Assembly: GCF_000182925.2 (NCBI RefSeq)
Contig: NC_026501.1
Coordinates: 9,651,917 to 9,715,916 of the forward strand
Source of the DNA: Neurospora crassa OR74A
Lineage: Eukaryota; Ascomycota; Sordariomycetes; Sordariales; Sordariaceae
Reading direction: 5' to 3'
Length of the DNA: 64,000 nt
This document shows positions 1 through 9,366 of the stretch, one piece after another. Position numbers and translations under genes: made by a program. The stretch's first letter is position 1. Each line of letters begins with the position of its first letter. The notes under the pieces were generated by a model. The model had not been told where the DNA came from. It made no database searches and saw nothing but the letters and a program-made list of their open reading frames with translations.

Positions 1-1010
1 ATTTCCATCGTGCATTAAAGAGATGCAGAAATATTCCTGCATTGCAAATTTCGATTCAAAAACGTGTATAGAAGAATATCCTCTTCCAGTTTAGCTTTTC
101 TCTCTTTCTTCTTCCTCTTAAAAATCAATTCAAGCATTTCTCTTTTTTATTGTTCCAACGTCACGTAATACTGCACGCTCAGAATAATCTGACACTTGCG
201 CCATTTCACGGACTCGAAATCCATCATGCACCTGAACTCAAAGCGGAAAGAACTTCCAAGAATACAGGGGAAAGCTGTCTTTCACTGTTTGTGGTGTTTT
301 TTGATGATGGCTTCTCAAAAGCAATGGCTCGTTTACCATGGGACCCAAGACTCAAGTGATTTCGATGCTTCCAGAATTCTCATCGATCAAACAAATTAAC
401 AGTGGGTTGCGTGGCCTCAGAAGAGTAGACTAGGTACTTCTTAGGTGTAAACAAAAAAAAAGTGAAAAAAGAATCAATGCGATCTTTTGTACAGCCGCAT
501 CACTGTCTTGGTAAACATACTGTGGTAGCGTGGATCAAGGCCTGGCTGAGAAGAACATACATGTACCTCTAGAGACTGTGTCCGGGTTATCTTGATGTTA
601 AACATTGTCAAGATCACAGAGGTGCTGAGGTATCTTGGCTATACATCCGGGCCGGTTTCTCCGAGATCAAGAAATGATGGTACGTAGGTGTCCGTGGTTG
701 CTGTTATTGCTGGCCAGCATCCGTCATGTTGTTGATGCGCTGCGAGAAGATGCCGAAGACCACTTGGGTTCCAATTGGCGGAGTTGTGATGCAACGGGCA
801 ACGAGGTAAGGAAGTTTATAAAGTGACTTGGGTGTAAAGTGCCTGGGCATTGAACATCGATTTCTTATGCCTACATCTATCAAGCACAGTTTCATATTAT
901 ACTGGTCCTTCCTAGCCTTGCGGGTACTTCTAGGCTCGTCTGTATGGACAGCTTCACATCGTCATCAAAAGACAGATATTCCCGGTGCGGTGTGCGGTTA
1001 CCTCACTTCT
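1..1010. other. Intergenic, no gene recognised
   Basis: Only short overlapping ORFs without recognisable domains occur here. One copy of the dispersed 8-mer TACCTCTA lies at 564-571. The segment is downstream of the minus-strand DUF7918-type gene and may hold its 3' end, because the last exon of that gene could not be fixed. A possible acceptor for it lies near 940 on the minus strand, but the peptide it would add (about 15 residues) does not resemble the tail of the paralogue at 34804. Confidence 0.5.
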
Positions 1011-2086
1011 TCAAGTACTCCGTAAATACCGGCAAACTTGGCTACTAGAGTTGGAGTGGCTCACCTGGTGCGCATCTTCGAGATCAATGACTTTGTCGTC
1101 CTCATTCTTGACAGGGCGCGGAACGATGCCCTCGGACATAAGGCCCTCTATGATAGGGGGATAAGCAAAGGACCGACCTACGGGACGTAACATGAATAGA
1201 CAGCATTGTAAGCCTGACCTACCCATTGTTCGGTATCTGAACTCGAAGATCGCAAATGGTCGTCGATCTGGGTCAACGAAATCAAACCTGCCGCTTGTCT
1301 TTGAAGCAGAAATGTATGGCTCCGACTTAAAACTAAATCCCAAAAAGTAAGCCCTGTTCCTAAATGAACTTGATGATGCGCAAAGAAAGGTACTTACTGG
1401 ACCTTGCTATCCACTGATTTTCCCTTCAATACCGTCTCGGAGACAGACTGAACAGGAACGGGGTCATCAACAGCCATTCTAATTGATGTGCGACATAAGT
1501 CAATGGCATGCCATAACTTGACTGAAAGTGTGCCATATTCCTTTGTCCGATCTCCTTGTGTCTCAGCTGCTCCTTCCACTGTAACAAATGAGAGTCAGCT
1601 CGGTAAAGATTGACAATAACTTCATCATATAATGCGATCTCGCGCGGGGTACTAACTGAAGGTGCTAATCTTACCTAACTCGAGAGTAGAAAACTGGAAC
1701 TTGTGGCGTTTCCAGCCCGACTCATTGTTACCAGACGTGTAAGAACCTCTCATGTTCATGGTGCCGCAAGCAAGCCTGCGAAAGCTGGTAGGAATCCCGT
1801 CCAGAAAACATTTGTATTCGATCATGTGTGTCTTGCCATCGTGACTTGGAATAGAGAAGTTGGTAGAATCCAATTTGAATACAAAAGGTTTTCCGGGCTT
1901 GGCCTCAATGTATTTGATGGTATAGGGAGATCCTGATTCTTGAATAGGCACATGTGTAATTGAGTGAAAGTCAATCTCCTTGGCGCGGGCTTCAACCTCG
2001 TCTGCGGGGGCATCGTACTCTTGCGCGCGCTGGCCATCAACTTCGATGGTAACCTCAAGCCCCGGGTAGCCGGTGAGGATTGCCAT
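1011..2086 (-). CDS. DUF7918-type protein, copy A (multi-exon, 3' end uncertain)
   Basis: The start ATG is at 2086 and the protein begins MAILTGYPGLEVTIEVDG. Exons on the minus strand read 2086-1675, 1578-1398, 1332-1223 and 1147-1065, joined by GT..AG introns in phases 1, 2, 1 and then 0. The spliced protein aligns along its length with the product at 34804-36011. Shared blocks are MAIL at the start, YDAP, VLKGK, FAxFEFRYRTM and EGxxxxxIVPRP. I associate this architecture with the ascomycete DUF7918 family, whose biochemical role is not established. If the fourth intron is not removed, the frame runs on to a stop at 1011-1013, adding about 17 residues. A fifth exon like that of the paralogue was not found downstream. 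Exons 1-4 are secure; the C-terminus and the family name are less so. Confidence 0.75.
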
Positions 2087-2546
2087 CTTGGTTGGAGCCG
2101 TGCTGGTCGTTGCCGCTCTCGATGAATGATACGGTAGATCGTGCTGGATGCTCCCGCTTCAGATGTCGGGAAGGGGATGGTGAATGGGAGAAGACACGAC
2201 AAACGAGGCGGGGTTACATAAACTTTAAGGGCACCGCTCCTGCCATCGGATCAGTCCATGACGCGTCCGGGTTCGGTCTCGATCAGATCCCAAACACACA
2301 AATGGAAGGCGCAACTGGAAGGAGCAACGGGCCTGGTCACGGCAGGCTCGCAAACCACGTGGGCCAAGTTTCAGTTCCATTGTATGAGGCATCCGAAGCC
2401 AGAGCGCACCTGCACAGAAGTAAGTGGAAAAAAACACAAACTTCCATCTCTTAATTGTCTGTTGTGCTTGGTCTACGATGAACACGCGACAGAAATTTAA
2501 GATGTGAATGGGGATCAAAATAGGTAAAATTGAATGGGACGCCCCA
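2087..2546. other. Intergenic: promoter of DUF7918 copy A and 3' flank of rtc1
   Basis: Both flanking genes are on the minus strand, so this 460-base stretch should carry the terminator of the Rtc1 gene and the promoter and leader of the DUF7918-type gene. Short ORFs on both strands show no domain. No specific site could be assigned. Confidence 0.5.
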
Positions 2547-5500
2547 TCATTGCCGTGACACTGAACCGCCCGCACCACCGCCACCACCACCACCACCGAC
2601 CCCATCCACCGCCGTTACGAACTTGACGCTCTTCCTCCTTTCTTTATCTCTCTCTCCTCGGCCCCCTCCCTCTGCTTTACTTCCCTCTCCACCATGTCCA
2701 GTAAGCCCACCACTCATCCAGGCCCCGATCCTCCCCGGACTTGAGCTCAGTATTCCCGTCACACTATGACTCTGAGATCCCGACCCCGAGCCATGTGAAG
2801 TCTGCGAATGCGAGTGATGAGCCTGTATCCCACCTCCCGGTCCGATCCCAAATGCCAGACCCGTCTCTCTGACGCTTTCTACTGCTCTGCTTTGTACCAC
2901 AGGAGGGACGTCATCGGCACTGCTACCAAGTAATCTGCCACCTGACTCGCTGGCTGTTCCAGCAGAAGCGAGAGCAGAAATAGCTGGAGGTCCGAGGTCG
3001 ACGTATCCTCGATCGGCGGCCGAGCCAAGGAGGGAGCTGTCGCCCTGGCCGGCGAGGCTGGAAAGGCCAGAGTACACGGGTGTCTTGTTACCGCCCGAGA
3101 ACACAGGTGTCTTGATACCACCGCCCGAGAACACCGGTGTCTTGTTCCCTGCCGAACGGCTATAACTGCTAGGAACGGAAGCCTCTCGCTCTCTCTCACG
3201 CGCTGTCCCCGCCCGGCTCGGAACTTCGGTCATCATCTCGCCCATTCTGGAGGCCATACCGTGGCCATGTCCCGTATCGGTTCCGGTACCTCGCATCGTT
3301 CCCCAAGGCAGTTTCATCGGGCCAGGCAGGCAGACATGCCCGCACCCATCTAGCGGACAGAAACCGCCGCTTGAGGCCAGTTCGGCAGCTGGGTCGTCGT
3401 TATCAACTGGTCCATCAACGTACATGGCTGAGTCCCGCTCAGCTTCAAAAGCTGCATGCCAAGCCTGCATACAGGAGGAGTGGCCCCCGTGCCCACAGCC
3501 GGGGCAGAGCCACCAGGTTGCGATGGGCTGGTAGTCATCTTCCCCTTCCCGATCAGGCTGGAGGGAGGAGATGGTTGATTCTGAGGAAGAAGGGATAAAG
3601 GGAGACGAGTCGCGATGACCGCAGAGCGCGCATGGGGCCGCAGCAGCTTTACACCGCTTACACGTCCATACTGAATCCGTCGACGCCTCGCTGCGATCCA
3701 ACTCCCTCGCTTTGTGACACGAGCTGCAAAAGAATCCGACTGACACGCCGTTTTGCGCTGGAGTCAAGATGGCTGGGTAATTAATTCCCCAGTCTTTCAG
3801 CGCATTCTTCTCCTGACCACCGGGCATGTGCTCGGCGGCCGCGGCGGGCCAACCTTGCATGCATAATTTTCTGAGAAGAGCCGCCTCGACAAAGAGTTTG
3901 AGGTTCATGAGGCGGGAGTGATGCTGCCGAAGGATGGCTGCTGCTTGGTAACTGTCGATGACTTCGTCGGATACCAAAGGCTTGAGGAGGAGGACAATGG
4001 CCGAAGCGTTCAAGGCGGAGGACTTGGCTTCGAAGGCCAGAGTCCGGGATATCAGAGAGTAAGGGTTCAGTGGGGGTGTAGTACTGGAGAAGGAGGAAGC
4101 GTGGTTGTGAAGAGGGTAAGGATACGCAGGATCGGAAGGCCAGGGTAGGTAATCGGTTTCGATTATGTGGGTGGGTTCTGGTTCCGGTTCTTCGGGAAGA
4201 GTCGGGGGTTCGTCGGTGATGACGACGGGTGGTGCGGCATGCAAAGTGTCATTTTCGTTTTGGGAGGGAAAGCTATCGTCGGTAGTGGATTGGGTAATGG
4301 CATGGTGCTCGTCAGTATAGGCCGTCATTCCCGTCGTTTCAGTCTCGGTACGGTTGAGCTGCGGGGGCACGACGAAGCGGGGCCGACCGAAGCTGCCCAT
4401 TTGGAGATCGGACGCTTGTTCGGAACCGTCGCTGCCTCGGGGGTAGCGGATCTCGGCAAGGGCAGAGCCACGGATGGGCAGGCCGCTGCTGGACTCGACA
4501 GAGCTGGCAATGGCGGTTCCTGTTGTTCCGCAGCCGCGGCGACTACCGGCAGAAACGGAGAGGGCATGCCCGAAGCTGTCATCGGAATCATGGCGCAAAA
4601 CGGATTTTCTCGGGTCTTCGTGACGTTTGCGAGGTACGTCGATGGCATTGCCGAGGATTGCTTCAGTGTCATAGAAATCGTATCCTTCTGTGCTGGCTTG
4701 GGTCTGTTCGCTATTGAAGGAGACGACGGACAAGGGGACAGAGTCGAGACGGCTACGTTTCTGTGGACCGCGAGGTTGGAGCGCAGGGCCGAGTGCAAAA
4801 CTGCCAGGCTCCAGAACTGGCGCCAGCTTCTCGGACTCGGTAACAGGCCGGGCAAGGGGCGTCGGTTGGTTCGAGGTACTCTCCAGCTCTTCTGACAGCA
4901 ACGACCTGGGATTTGCCTTTCGCGGTGTATCTGCCCCATCGGCCTGGACTGACATCTGGAAAGGAGGACCCAGCGCGCGTAGTTGGGCCTCCGTCTTCCT
5001 CTTCTCGTAGTGATCTAGTCGACGTTCCAAGTGGTACTGCCCTCGTCTTCGCAGAATCAGGTCTACCCAGTAAGCGAGAATGCGCCATGACTGGGCAAGC
5101 CGGTACTGATTGACACTATCGGCTGCTCTGGCATAGTGATCGAGGATAGTCCTGACTCGGTCGGGCAGTGGCCTGCCTCCTTCGACGTGTGGCAGCTCCT
5201 GGTACAAGACCTCCAAGTAGTTGACGGTAAGGTATTCGTACACATCGACTGTTGCAGCAGCAGGCAAATGTCCAATGGCCATGGCTTGTTGGGGCTTGTA
5301 GGTGCCGGTGACCTTGATGGTCTGTTCCAACGACAAGACCTCTTCCGAGCCCGTCGGGGGTGTGGTGCTCAGGTTGGCTGACCTCGTGCTTGGACGCCGC
5401 TTCCGCTGTCGCTTGGGGCCCAGGAAACTCCCGATAACATCATCTTCAGAATCGCTGCGGCTGACGCCAAACCTGGGAGTGGCGGGACTCGAGCTATAGG

Positions 5501-6884
5501 AGGGCGCGCTAATGCTGTGGCTGCTGTCGGCATGTAGCATATGTGGCCGTGGACGATGGGAGGGAGCACGCTCGTCGAGAAACATTAGCACGTCTCCCTG
5601 TGACGAGAAGGACATGGTCGAGACGGCCTGCCGGTCAAGCACCTTGGGTGCAAAGTTGACATCGCACTGTGTAAAGAGACCATCCTGGCCAACGGTCCAT
5701 AGAAGATACTGATCGTGCCAAAGAAGAGCGTTGGGTGAAGTGTCAAACAGCTGGATTTCCCTATACGGCATCGTGGGACGGGCGAGATCCCAGATATGCA
5801 CCGCATTGATACCAAACTTCTTCTGACTGCCCTCCCCATACGACATGGCGATCTGGGAAGCCCTCTTGGCCTGGGCCGTCGCTGACCATTGCCCTGGTCT
5901 CCAGGCAAGAGAAGCCACGGGTGCCGGAGTCGATATAGTCCATTTCGGCTTCTGTCTCTTGTCGGGAACCTTGCCCAGGTGCCAAACATGACACTTGCTG
6001 TCCCATCCAGCACTCACGAGATGTTCGCCGTCGGGATGCCAGGCAATCGAAGTACACGACTTCTCGTGGGCGTTGATCCTCAGGACGGGCGCATTGTATT
6101 TGCGCATGTCCCATTGGAGGATGGTGCCCTGGTCAGTTGAGCAGGCAAAGACAAAGCCATCTTTGGGAGACCAGCGGACCTGGCGCACGCCGTCTGCGTT
6201 GCACTTGTAGGCGTGGACGGGACGGAAAGTGGCGCCGGTTCGCGAGGGGATCGGGTTACGGATATCGAAGCAGCGGACGATGCCGTCTTGGCTGCCAGAC
6301 AACAGGTAGCTGGCCCGGTGAGGGTTGACGTCGAGTGTGTTGACCTGTCGAGAGTCTTCGCGAATCTGGAGAGACTCGAGCGGAGATCCGGTAGCCCAGG
6401 CCTCGCTGGCGCGCACCAGGTCGTACTGGAAGATCTTGCCGCTGCCACATGCCGTGAAGACGGTCGGGCTGCCGCCAGCAGGGCCCCATTTGACATCTCT
6501 GATAGCTAACTGATCTGGGCTTCCTCCCTGGAGAAGCGAGCGAAGATCGATCCCCTCGCGAATGTTGAGGCCGTCAAAGGTGACGGTTCGCAGCGCATGG
6601 CGGCCAGCAAGAACAGCTGATCGGCCATCCGGGGACCTGTCTATGCACTCGAGGGGTTGGCCAGCCTGGTATGAGGCATTTTGGGCGGCAGTGGGACGTT
6701 GACGATAGTTGGAGATGGCGGTCAGGCCGCCGCTGGGGTTGCTGGTGATGTTGGAGCCGTGAGAAGTGCCATTGGCAACCGAGGACGACGGCGTGTTCTC
6801 GTGCGAATTGTTGGCCGAAGAAGAGTCGGGGTTGTTGTTAGTCTTGCCCAGCAGCTTGCGCATGATATTGCCCTGGTTATACAT
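2547..6884 (-). CDS. rtc1: Rtc1/WDR24-like subunit of the SEA (GATOR2-type) complex
   Basis: A single exon of 1445 codons starts at ATG 6884 and ends with TGA at 2549-2547. The N-terminal third (about residues 70-420) is a WD40 propeller with repeats such as LLSGSQDGIVRCFDIR, FACSTDQGTILQWDMR and LVSAGWDSKCHVWHLG. The middle is low complexity and Ser/Pro rich. From about residue 1045 to 1200 come zinc-binding pairs (CSSCHKARE, CKRCK, CALCGH, CPGCGHGGHSSC, CPLDGCGHVC), the RING-like end typical of WDR24/Rtc1. In yeast this protein belongs to the vacuolar SEA complex that counteracts inhibition of TORC1; the role here is inferred from family. The length is close to yeast Rtc1 and much longer than animal WDR24. 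The C-terminus adds three KTPV(F/Y)SG repeats and a polyglycine run. The 5' side is divergent from the Cactin gene. Confidence 0.9.
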   Translation of the reverse strand: MYNQGNIMRKLLGKTNNNPDSSSANNSHENTPSSSVANGTSHGSNITSNPSGGLTAISNYRQRPTAAQNASYQAGQPLECIDRSPDGRSAVLAGRHALRTVTFDGLNIREGIDLRSLLQGGSPDQLAIRDVKWGPAGGSPTVFTACGSGKIFQYDLVRASEAWATGSPLESLQIREDSRQVNTLDVNPHRASYLLSGSQDGIVRCFDIRNPIPSRTGATFRPVHAYKCNADGVRQVRWSPKDGFVFACSTDQGTILQWDMRKYNAPVLRINAHEKSCTSIAWHPDGEHLVSAGWDSKCHVWHLGKVPDKRQKPKWTISTPAPVASLAWRPGQWSATAQAKRASQIAMSYGEGSQKKFGINAVHIWDLARPTMPYREIQLFDTSPNALLWHDQYLLWTVGQDGLFTQCDVNFAPKVLDRQAVSTMSFSSQGDVLMFLDERAPSHRPRPHMLHADSSHSISAPSYSSSPATPRFGVSRSDSEDDVIGSFLGPKRQRKRRPSTRSANLSTTPPTGSEEVLSLEQTIKVTGTYKPQQAMAIGHLPAAATVDVYEYLTVNYLEVLYQELPHVEGGRPLPDRVRTILDHYARAADSVNQYRLAQSWRILAYWVDLILRRRGQYHLERRLDHYEKRKTEAQLRALGPPFQMSVQADGADTPRKANPRSLLSEELESTSNQPTPLARPVTESEKLAPVLEPGSFALGPALQPRGPQKRSRLDSVPLSVVSFNSEQTQASTEGYDFYDTEAILGNAIDVPRKRHEDPRKSVLRHDSDDSFGHALSVSAGSRRGCGTTGTAIASSVESSSGLPIRGSALAEIRYPRGSDGSEQASDLQMGSFGRPRFVVPPQLNRTETETTGMTAYTDEHHAITQSTTDDSFPSQNENDTLHAAPPVVITDEPPTLPEEPEPEPTHIIETDYLPWPSDPAYPYPLHNHASSFSSTTPPLNPYSLISRTLAFEAKSSALNASAIVLLLKPLVSDEVIDSYQAAAILRQHHSRLMNLKLFVEAALLRKLCMQGWPAAAAEHMPGGQEKNALKDWGINYPAILTPAQNGVSVGFFCSSCHKARELDRSEASTDSVWTCKRCKAAAAPCALCGHRDSSPFIPSSSESTISSLQPDREGEDDYQPIATWWLCPGCGHGGHSSCMQAWHAAFEAERDSAMYVDGPVDNDDPAAELASSGGFCPLDGCGHVCLPGPMKLPWGTMRGTGTDTGHGHGMASRMGEMMTEVPSRAGTAREREREASVPSSYSRSAGNKTPVFSGGGIKTPVFSGGNKTPVYSGLSSLAGQGDSSLLGSAADRGYVDLGPPAISALASAGTASESGGRLLGSSADDVPPVVQSRAVESVRETGLAFGIGPGGGIQAHHSHSQTSHGSGSGSQSHSVTGILSSSPGRIGAWMSGGLTGHGGEGSKAEGGGRGERDKERRKSVKFVTAVDGVGGGGGGGGAGGSVSRQ
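2572..2601 (-). repeat. Trinucleotide (CCA/CCG)n tract encoding C-terminal polyglycine of Rtc1
   Basis: A run of CCA/CCG triplets on the plus strand reads as about nine consecutive glycines near the Rtc1 C-terminus on the minus strand. It is a likely length-variable microsatellite. Confidence 0.75.
3068..3148 (-). repeat. Triplicated KTPV(F/Y)SG coding repeat in Rtc1
   Basis: The minus strand encodes NKTPVFSGGG, IKTPVFSGG and NKTPVYSG in succession. Each unit carries a Thr-Pro pair that could be a proline-directed phosphorylation site. The repeat lies between the RING-like region and the C-terminal glycine tract and looks like a local tandem expansion. Confidence 0.8.
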
Positions 6885-7567
6885 GGCCGCGGTCCGTGTT
6901 GTTGTGGTTCAAATTATGGTTGTTATCATGTAATGTCGTCGTGTGTCCCGCGAGGCCGTGACGCCGTCGAGAGCATCTTCTCTTCTTTGCTGGACCTTCA
7001 GGGCGCGGCCGAGGAACGTTGGAGGACGTCAATGAGTGGTGACATTGGAAGGAAGGGGATATCTCGCCAAGGTCTCCTCGGTGAGGAATGCGCCGGTGAT
7101 GTTGTGGTGGTGATGTGATGTCGTCGTGGGATGTTCTTGCTCTGTACTTGTAATGTTTTGGTGGGGTTGACGGAGGGAAGCTATTCCCAGGCGTGAAAGT
7201 GGAATGATGCCACAATGCCTGCCGGCTGTCCCCTGCTTGCGGTTATTGTGCCAGCCTTGACCGCCAAGATCTTCCTTCCATCGGAGCTGCCTGCCGTTAG
7301 CGCATCTCGTCTGTTGTCAGCGCGTCAGTCCACTGAACAACAACTGAAGCTTCCACTCGACGTCCAGCCTTCTGTTCCCTTCCATTTTGTCGTCAACAGT
7401 GGAACATTGCCGCCGACCGTTTACCTTCACCGACGGCACACATCAACTACCTCTATACCACCTCAGCCTCGCCAACATTAACCATCGACTTCACGCGCCT
7501 TCTACAAGTACCGGTTCAGACCCCGCGTGAACACAGAACGAGCTCATCACTTTCATCGGGCGCCACC
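6885..7567. promoter_or_regulatory. Divergent promoter region between rtc1 and the Cactin gene
   Basis: This 683-base segment separates the minus-strand Rtc1 start from the plus-strand Cactin start, so it must carry the leaders and promoters of both. Pyrimidine-rich and CA-rich stretches near 7320-7560 resemble fungal 5' leaders. No defined TATA box or factor site could be assigned. Confidence 0.5.
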
Positions 7568-9366
7568 ATGAACCCCGACCGACAGGCCATGATCGCCGGC
7601 TTGGGCAAAGGTCGAGACCGAGACAACAAACGAGACATCACTGCCCCCAGACTCGACAACAACAACCGCATCTCGAAACCCCAATACAAGCCCTCCTCGA
7701 AACCCATCACAGGTTCAAACAGCACCCCGGTCGGCAGCTCTGGCCCCGGCAAATACCTTACCCAGGACGAGCAGTCGGAGCAATTCGTCGCCGACGAGGA
7801 CAAGTTCGTGCTCAAGCAAGCAAAGAAGAAGGCCGACATCCGCGTCAGAGAACGGCGCGCAAAGCCCATCGACTACCTTGCCTTCAACCTCCGCTTCATC
7901 GACACCGACCGCGATGTCTTCGACGACCACGATGACGACGTCGATATCCCCGTGCCCTCTCCCGAGAGAGTCCTCCAGAACCTGAACGAGTCCCAGCTGA
8001 AGGAGTTGGAGGAGGATATCAAGTCATATGATACCCTCGAGACAAATCGCCGCAACAAGGAGTACTGGTCAGCCCTGTCCATTCTGTGTGACGACAAGCG
8101 AAACAAACTCAAACCACAAGGAGCAGAGGGACGTGCCGTGAACACAGTGGCTGCTGATGTTGACAGGATTCTGGCACCCAAGACGTTGGAGCAGCTGGAG
8201 GCGTTGGAGAAGCAGATCAGGGCGAAGCTACAGTCCAACGAGCCCATCGATACCGACTACTGGGAATCCTTACTCAAGAGTCTGCTGGTATACAAGGCAA
8301 AGGCAAAGCTGAAGCACGTGTGCTTGGAGATCAAGGCCGCCCGCGTCGAGGTCCTCAAGGCTAAGGACCCCGAGAGGGCGAAAGCCCTGGAACAAGCCGA
8401 CGCCCTCCCTGATGCCGCCCTCACTTTGACCTCGGGCCCTTCCAAAGCCTTGAGCCGCCCTACCGCCTCGACATCAACTCCACTCGCTGCATCCTCCAGC
8501 AACAGCAGCAGCAGCACCGCCCCGCCCCCAGGTACCGCTCGCTTCGCCTCCACCGGCAATGAAGACTTCTCCCAAGCCACCAAGGCCCTCTACGACCGGG
8601 AAGTCGCCCGCGGCTTCCTCGAAGGCGAAGAGATCTTCACGGCCGAAGAATCCCTGACCTCCAACCCCAAGCCTGTGTGGGCCGACAAGTACCGTCCCCG
8701 CAAGCCGCGCTACTTCAACCGCGTTCTGATGGGCTACGAATGGAACAAGTACAACCAGACGCACTACGACCACGACAACCCGCCGCCCAAGGTCGTGCAG
8801 GGGTACAAGTTCAACATCTTCTATCCCGACCTGATTGACAAGACCAAGGCGCCCACATTCAAGATCATCAGGGAGGGCGGGAGACGCCGAGGAGAGAGCT
8901 TTGCGCCCGCGGGCAAGGAGGATACCTGCTTGATTAGGTTCGTGGCCGGACCGCCGTATGAGGATATTGCGTTTAGGATTGTGGACAGGGAGTGGGATTA
9001 TAGCGCCAAGAAGGAGAGGGGGTTCAAGAGTAGTTTTGACAAGGTGAGTTGTCCCAGGTTGTGGGTTGTGGTGGGCGACATTGCTGTTTGGCCGGTGGGC
9101 TGTTGGTGACAGCGTTGGTTCCGATGGCTACGTTGGCCTATTACCACGGCCCCTAGAACAGGCCAACGCTATACTTTTCCACGCCATCCAGTATCCGCCA
9201 GTTACCCGTGCGTTTCTGGCCTTATCGTTCTTGTACTAACCCGTTACTTGTGTGTAGGGCATCCTTCAACTACACTTTCAGTTCAAAAAGGTTGGTGATC
9301 TGGTCTCCCTTTTGGTTGTACCGGCCAAGACTAACAGTGTCTGTGCAGATTTACTACAGAAAGTAA
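7568..9366 (+). CDS. Cactin-family splicing factor
   Basis: The ATG sits in a strong context (GCCACCATG). Exons are 7568-9043, 9258-9290 and 9349-9366, giving about 508 residues. The second and third exons encode only 11 and 5 residues, yet are supported by the family signature that ends Cactin proteins: YFNRVLMGYEWNKYNQTHYD, DNPPPKVVQGYKFNIFYPDL, FVAGPPYEDIAFRIVDREW, then GILQLHFQFKK and IYYRK. Residues about 65-110 match the middle domain (KQAKKKADIRVRERRAKPID). Cactin is a nuclear spliceosome-associated protein in animals and fission yeast. The long N-terminal RS/coiled-coil part seen in animals is missing. Without splicing the frame would end at 9109 and lose the conserved tail, so the spliced model is preferred. 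Confidence 0.9.

Noticed and set aside
4167-4939. Long frames (242 and 204 codons) on both strands inside the Rtc1 gene
   Set aside because: Shadows of the Rtc1 coding sequence in other frames, with repetitive, domain-free translations.
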